NCBI GenBank assembly: GCA_023433585.1
Contig: JAEZCL010000124.1
Span: 1 to 15,841 of the forward strand
DNA: 15,841 nt
Origin: Pseudomonadota bacterium
GTDB lineage: Bacteria; Pseudomonadota; Alphaproteobacteria; Caulobacterales; Caulobacteraceae
Reading direction: 5' to 3'
A model generated the notes under the pieces. It was not told the DNA's origin, did no database searches, and was given only the letters and a program-made list of their open reading frames with translations. Positions 13,521 through 15,841 of the stretch are shown here, in pieces. Positions within the stretch are counted from its first letter, which is position 1, and every line of letters starts with the position of its first letter. Position numbers and translations under genes: made by a program.

Positions 13521-14846
13521 TCAGCCCCGATCCAGACGCATGTTCACCGTCTCGCCGTCACGCGTGACCGTGAGGTCCAGCGCGCCGCTTCCCCGGCGCA
13601 GCGCGCGCTCCAGGTCCGTGATCGCGCCGATTCGCGTCCCGCCCGCCCGGGTCACCACGTCACCGGCCAGCAGCCCCGCCTGGGCCGACGCGGACCCCGC
13701 CTCGACCGCGACGACCCGTGCGCCCTCGGCCGAATCACGCAGACGCGCGCCGTGCGCCGCCAGACCGGCCGGTCCCGAGGCGACCGCCTGGCCGTTCTCC
13801 AGCTCCACCGTCACCGTGGCCGACATCGATTCGCCGGTGCGCAGATACTCCACGTCCAGCGTCGTGCTGGGCGGCGCGATGCCCACGGTCGCCTGGACCA
13901 CGCCGCCGTTGGACACCAGCCGGTCCTCCATGCGCGTGATGACGTCGCCGCGACGCAGGCCCGCCCGGTCGGCGGGCGAGCCCGGCGCCACGTCCTCGAT
14001 CACCGCGCCGCGCACCACGTCCAGCCCCATCTGGCGCGCGCGCCGGGGCGTCAGGGACGACACGATCACCCCCATCTGCCCGCGCACCACCTCGCCGGTG
14101 GCCAGGATCTGGTCGGTGACGAAGCGCATGATATTGGTGGGCACGGCGAAGGCGATGCCGTCGTTGCCGCCGCCCAGGCCGCCGGACAGAATGGCGGTGT
14201 TGATGCCGATCAGCCGCCCCCGGCTGTCCAGCAGCGGACCGCCCGAATTGCCGCTGTTCACCGCCGCGTCGGTCTGGATGTAGTCCTCGACCGCGTCGCC
14301 CAGCCCGGACCGGCCCAGGCCCGAGATCACGCCCATGGTCAGGGTCTGGTCCAAGCCCAGCGGATAGCCCACGGCGAAGGCCAGATCGCCGCTGCGCAGC
14401 GTCGCCGACGGCGCCACCTCGACCTCAGTCAGGCCGGAAGCCGAGATTCTCAGCACGGCGATGTCGGTGGCCCGGTCCGCGCCCATCAGTTCGGCGGGGA
14501 ACGACCGGCCGTCCAGCAGGTCCACCCGGTAGGACTGGCCGCTCTCGATCACATGGTGATTGGTGATGATGACGCCGCCCGCCGCGTCGATGATGACGCC
14601 CGACCCGCCCGAAACTTCCTTGGGCCCGTCGTCGCCCGTGGTGGGCCCCCGGCCGATCCCCAGCGCCGTGATCGCCACCACCGCCGGCAGGCTGGGCTCT
14701 ATTCCGGCGGCGAAGGTGAAGACGCCCCGCTCCACGTCATAGGGCATGTCCGGCGGCAGGGACTGCGCCCATCCGGCGCCCGCCAGGGCCAGTCCCACGC
14801 TCAGCGCCGCCACCGCCGTCGTCCGGCGCAACATGATTCTGCCCAC
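13521..14846 (-). CDS. degP: Periplasmic DegP/HtrA-family serine protease
   Basis: This is a trypsin-like protease and chaperone that removes misfolded envelope proteins in the periplasm. From GTG 14846 it is 441 residues. A signal peptide (1-28) has a basic start, a hydrophobic core AVAALSVGLALAGAG and cleavage near GWA-QS. The catalytic triad is His98 (TNHHV), Asp128 (TDIAVL) and Ser201 (GNSGGPL). PDZ1 covers about 255-345 and PDZ2 about 360-440, the DegP/DegQ layout. GTG 14846 is preferred because AAGGA lies 7 bases upstream; ATG 14834 gives a slightly shorter signal peptide and is the alternative. The histidine kinase gene ends 34 bases upstream on the same strand, so the two probably share a transcript and an envelope-stress role. 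Confidence 0.92.
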   Translation of the reverse strand: MGRIMLRRTTAVAALSVGLALAGAGWAQSLPPDMPYDVERGVFTFAAGIEPSLPAVVAITALGIGRGPTTGDDGPKEVSGGSGVIIDAAGGVIITNHHVIESGQSYRVDLLDGRSFPAELMGADRATDIAVLRISASGLTEVEVAPSATLRSGDLAFAVGYPLGLDQTLTMGVISGLGRSGLGDAVEDYIQTDAAVNSGNSGGPLLDSRGRLIGINTAILSGGLGGGNDGIAFAVPTNIMRFVTDQILATGEVVRGQMGVIVSSLTPRRARQMGLDVVRGAVIEDVAPGSPADRAGLRRGDVITRMEDRLVSNGGVVQATVGIAPPSTTLDVEYLRTGESMSATVTVELENGQAVASGPAGLAAHGARLRDSAEGARVVAVEAGSASAQAGLLAGDVVTRAGGTRIGAITDLERALRRGSGALDLTVTRDGETVNMRLDRG

Positions 14847-14880
14847 ACGAAAGTCCTTCTGCTGGGATCCCGTCGCCAGA

Positions 14881-15841
14881 CTAGCTCCGGAAACGCGCGG
14901 TGACGACTGCCCCCGGCGCGCCGTCATCAACAATCAGTTCGCCGCCGTGACGGCGCACCACCGCGCGCACGAACGGCAGGCCCATGCCGTGGCTTTCAGG
15001 CCCCTCCCCCTCCAGCAATGCTTTGCCGTCCTCGGCGATCCCCGGCCCCTGGTCGCGCACCCTGAAGATCATGCGATCGCCCTCGCGCGCCGCCGTGACG
15101 GTCACCACGCCGCCGTCCGGAGAGTATTTCACCGCATTGTCCACCAGGTTGGTCATGGCCCGCTGCAGCAGGGTGCGCACACCCAGCATCTCGACCGGCT
15201 CCAGCGTGGTCGTCAGGGTCACGCCACGTTCATGGGCCACCGGTTCGTAAAGCTCGGCCACCTGGGCGGCCAGCGCATCGAGGCGCACCGTCTCGAACAC
15301 CCAGGCGCAGCCGTCCCTGAGCGACAGGGCCTCGCCCATGGCGCGGGTCAGCTGGTCCAGGTCCGCCCGCGCCTGGCCCAGCAGGCGATTCCGTTCGGCC
15401 GGATCCGCCGCCTCGGACAGGCGCTCCAGCCGCGTGGCCGCCCGCGCCAGGGGCGTGCGGAAATCGTGGGCCAGCTGGTCCGAGGCGTCGCGCAGCCAGC
15501 CCAGCAGTTCCTCCAGCCGGTCCAGGGTCTGGTTCACCCGGCGCGTCAGGATGGTCAGTTCGGGCGCCTCGGCCGTTTCCGGGGCCCTCAGGGCGAAATC
15601 CCCCACCGCCGCGCGGTCCAGGGTCTGGCTCAGCCGCTCCATGGCCGCCGTCAGCCGCCGCCGCGCCAGGGCCGCCGCCGCCAGGCCGAACACCAGGATC
15701 ACGGCGCCCGTCGCCAGCACCGCCAGCACCGCCCAGCCCCAGGCTGCGCCGGGCCGCTCCACCATGCGGCCGACCGTGATGGTCAGGGCGCCGTAGGGCT
15801 GGCGCACGGCCACCACCTCCACCGCCCGGCCGGAGCACAGC
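14881..15841 (-). CDS. Sensor histidine kinase, 5' end beyond the window
   Basis: This is the C-terminal 320 or so residues of a membrane two-component sensor. The frame stays open to the window edge, so the true start lies beyond 15841; the GTG at 15822 is only an internal candidate. Counting from that codon, a membrane helix spans about 26-53, a HAMP linker about 54-105, and the HisKA helix carries the phospho-acceptor His119 in LAHDFRTPL (117-125). The ATPase domain has the N box NLVDNAVKYS (225-234), G1 DQGPGI (257-262) and G2 GMGLPF (279-284). The H box reads HDFR instead of the commoner HELR, a usual variant. It would phosphorylate a response regulator, probably encoded upstream outside the window. 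degP follows after 34 bases. Confidence 0.92.
   Translation of the reverse strand, partial: LCSGRAVEVVAVRQPYGALTITVGRMVERPGAAWGWAVLAVLATGAVILVFGLAAAALARRRLTAAMERLSQTLDRAAVGDFALRAPETAEAPELTILTRRVNQTLDRLEELLGWLRDASDQLAHDFRTPLARAATRLERLSEAADPAERNRLLGQARADLDQLTRAMGEALSLRDGCAWVFETVRLDALAAQVAELYEPVAHERGVTLTTTLEPVEMLGVRTLLQRAMTNLVDNAVKYSPDGGVVTVTAAREGDRMIFRVRDQGPGIAEDGKALLEGEGPESHGMGLPFVRAVVRRHGGELIVDDGAPGAVVTARFRS

Noticed and set aside
13045..14903. Plus-strand frames of 412 and 488 codons opposite the DUF2794 gene and degP
   Set aside because: They are antisense to genes with clear catalytic motifs, with Arg/Pro/Ala/His-rich composition.

Overview
The window is high-GC DNA with dense, frame-biased coding. 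It looks like an alphaproteobacterium of the Caulobacterales, probably Brevundimonas or a close relative. The reasons are a DUF2794 protein, an L21 with a long Ala/Lys/Pro tail, a ThrB of the APH-fold kinase type, and intergenic palindromes of the kind common in these genomes. This placement is an inference from gene content only.

Left region (1-5680): aspartate-family amino acid synthesis as two divergent operons. On the minus strand, a fused aspartokinase/homoserine dehydrogenase without ACT domains is followed by homoserine kinase (thrB), leading to threonine. On the plus strand, metX and metB overlap by ATGA and lead to methionine. Each operon has its own RNA control. The minus-strand leader encodes an unannotated peptide with the run TTITTTTT and ends in a rho-independent hairpin whose 5' arm can pair with the end of the peptide gene. 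This is a full threonine attenuator laid out like E. coli thrL. The plus-strand leader holds a SAM-I (S-box) riboswitch, followed by a short ORF with a good ribosome binding site whose stop overlaps the metX start. The homoserine branch point is therefore set by threonine supply on one side and S-adenosylmethionine on the other.

Middle region (5681-9716): after a palindromic intergenic element comes a minus-strand run that is probably a metal (zinc) homeostasis operon. Its transcription order is a six-helix membrane protein with a UreH/NiCoT-like HxxxxxH segment, a His-rich cation diffusion facilitator, a COG0523 GTPase with a His-rich linker, and a WD40-type protein overlapping the GTPase. 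A small GTTA-N5-TAAC palindrome lies just upstream of the first gene.

Right region (9804-15841): the plus strand carries an unrecognised single-helix membrane protein coupled to a GNAT acetyltransferase, then the ribosomal pair rplU-rpmA with two related hairpins between them, a strong terminator, and a RimJ/RimL-type GNAT. On the minus strand are a DUF2794 protein, a DegP/HtrA periplasmic protease, and the 3' part of a sensor histidine kinase that runs off the window edge. The 280-base gap between the DUF2794 gene and degP is rich in long inverted pairings and ends in a plus-strand terminator, so it may encode a small RNA. No tRNA, rRNA, insertion sequence or CRISPR array was seen.
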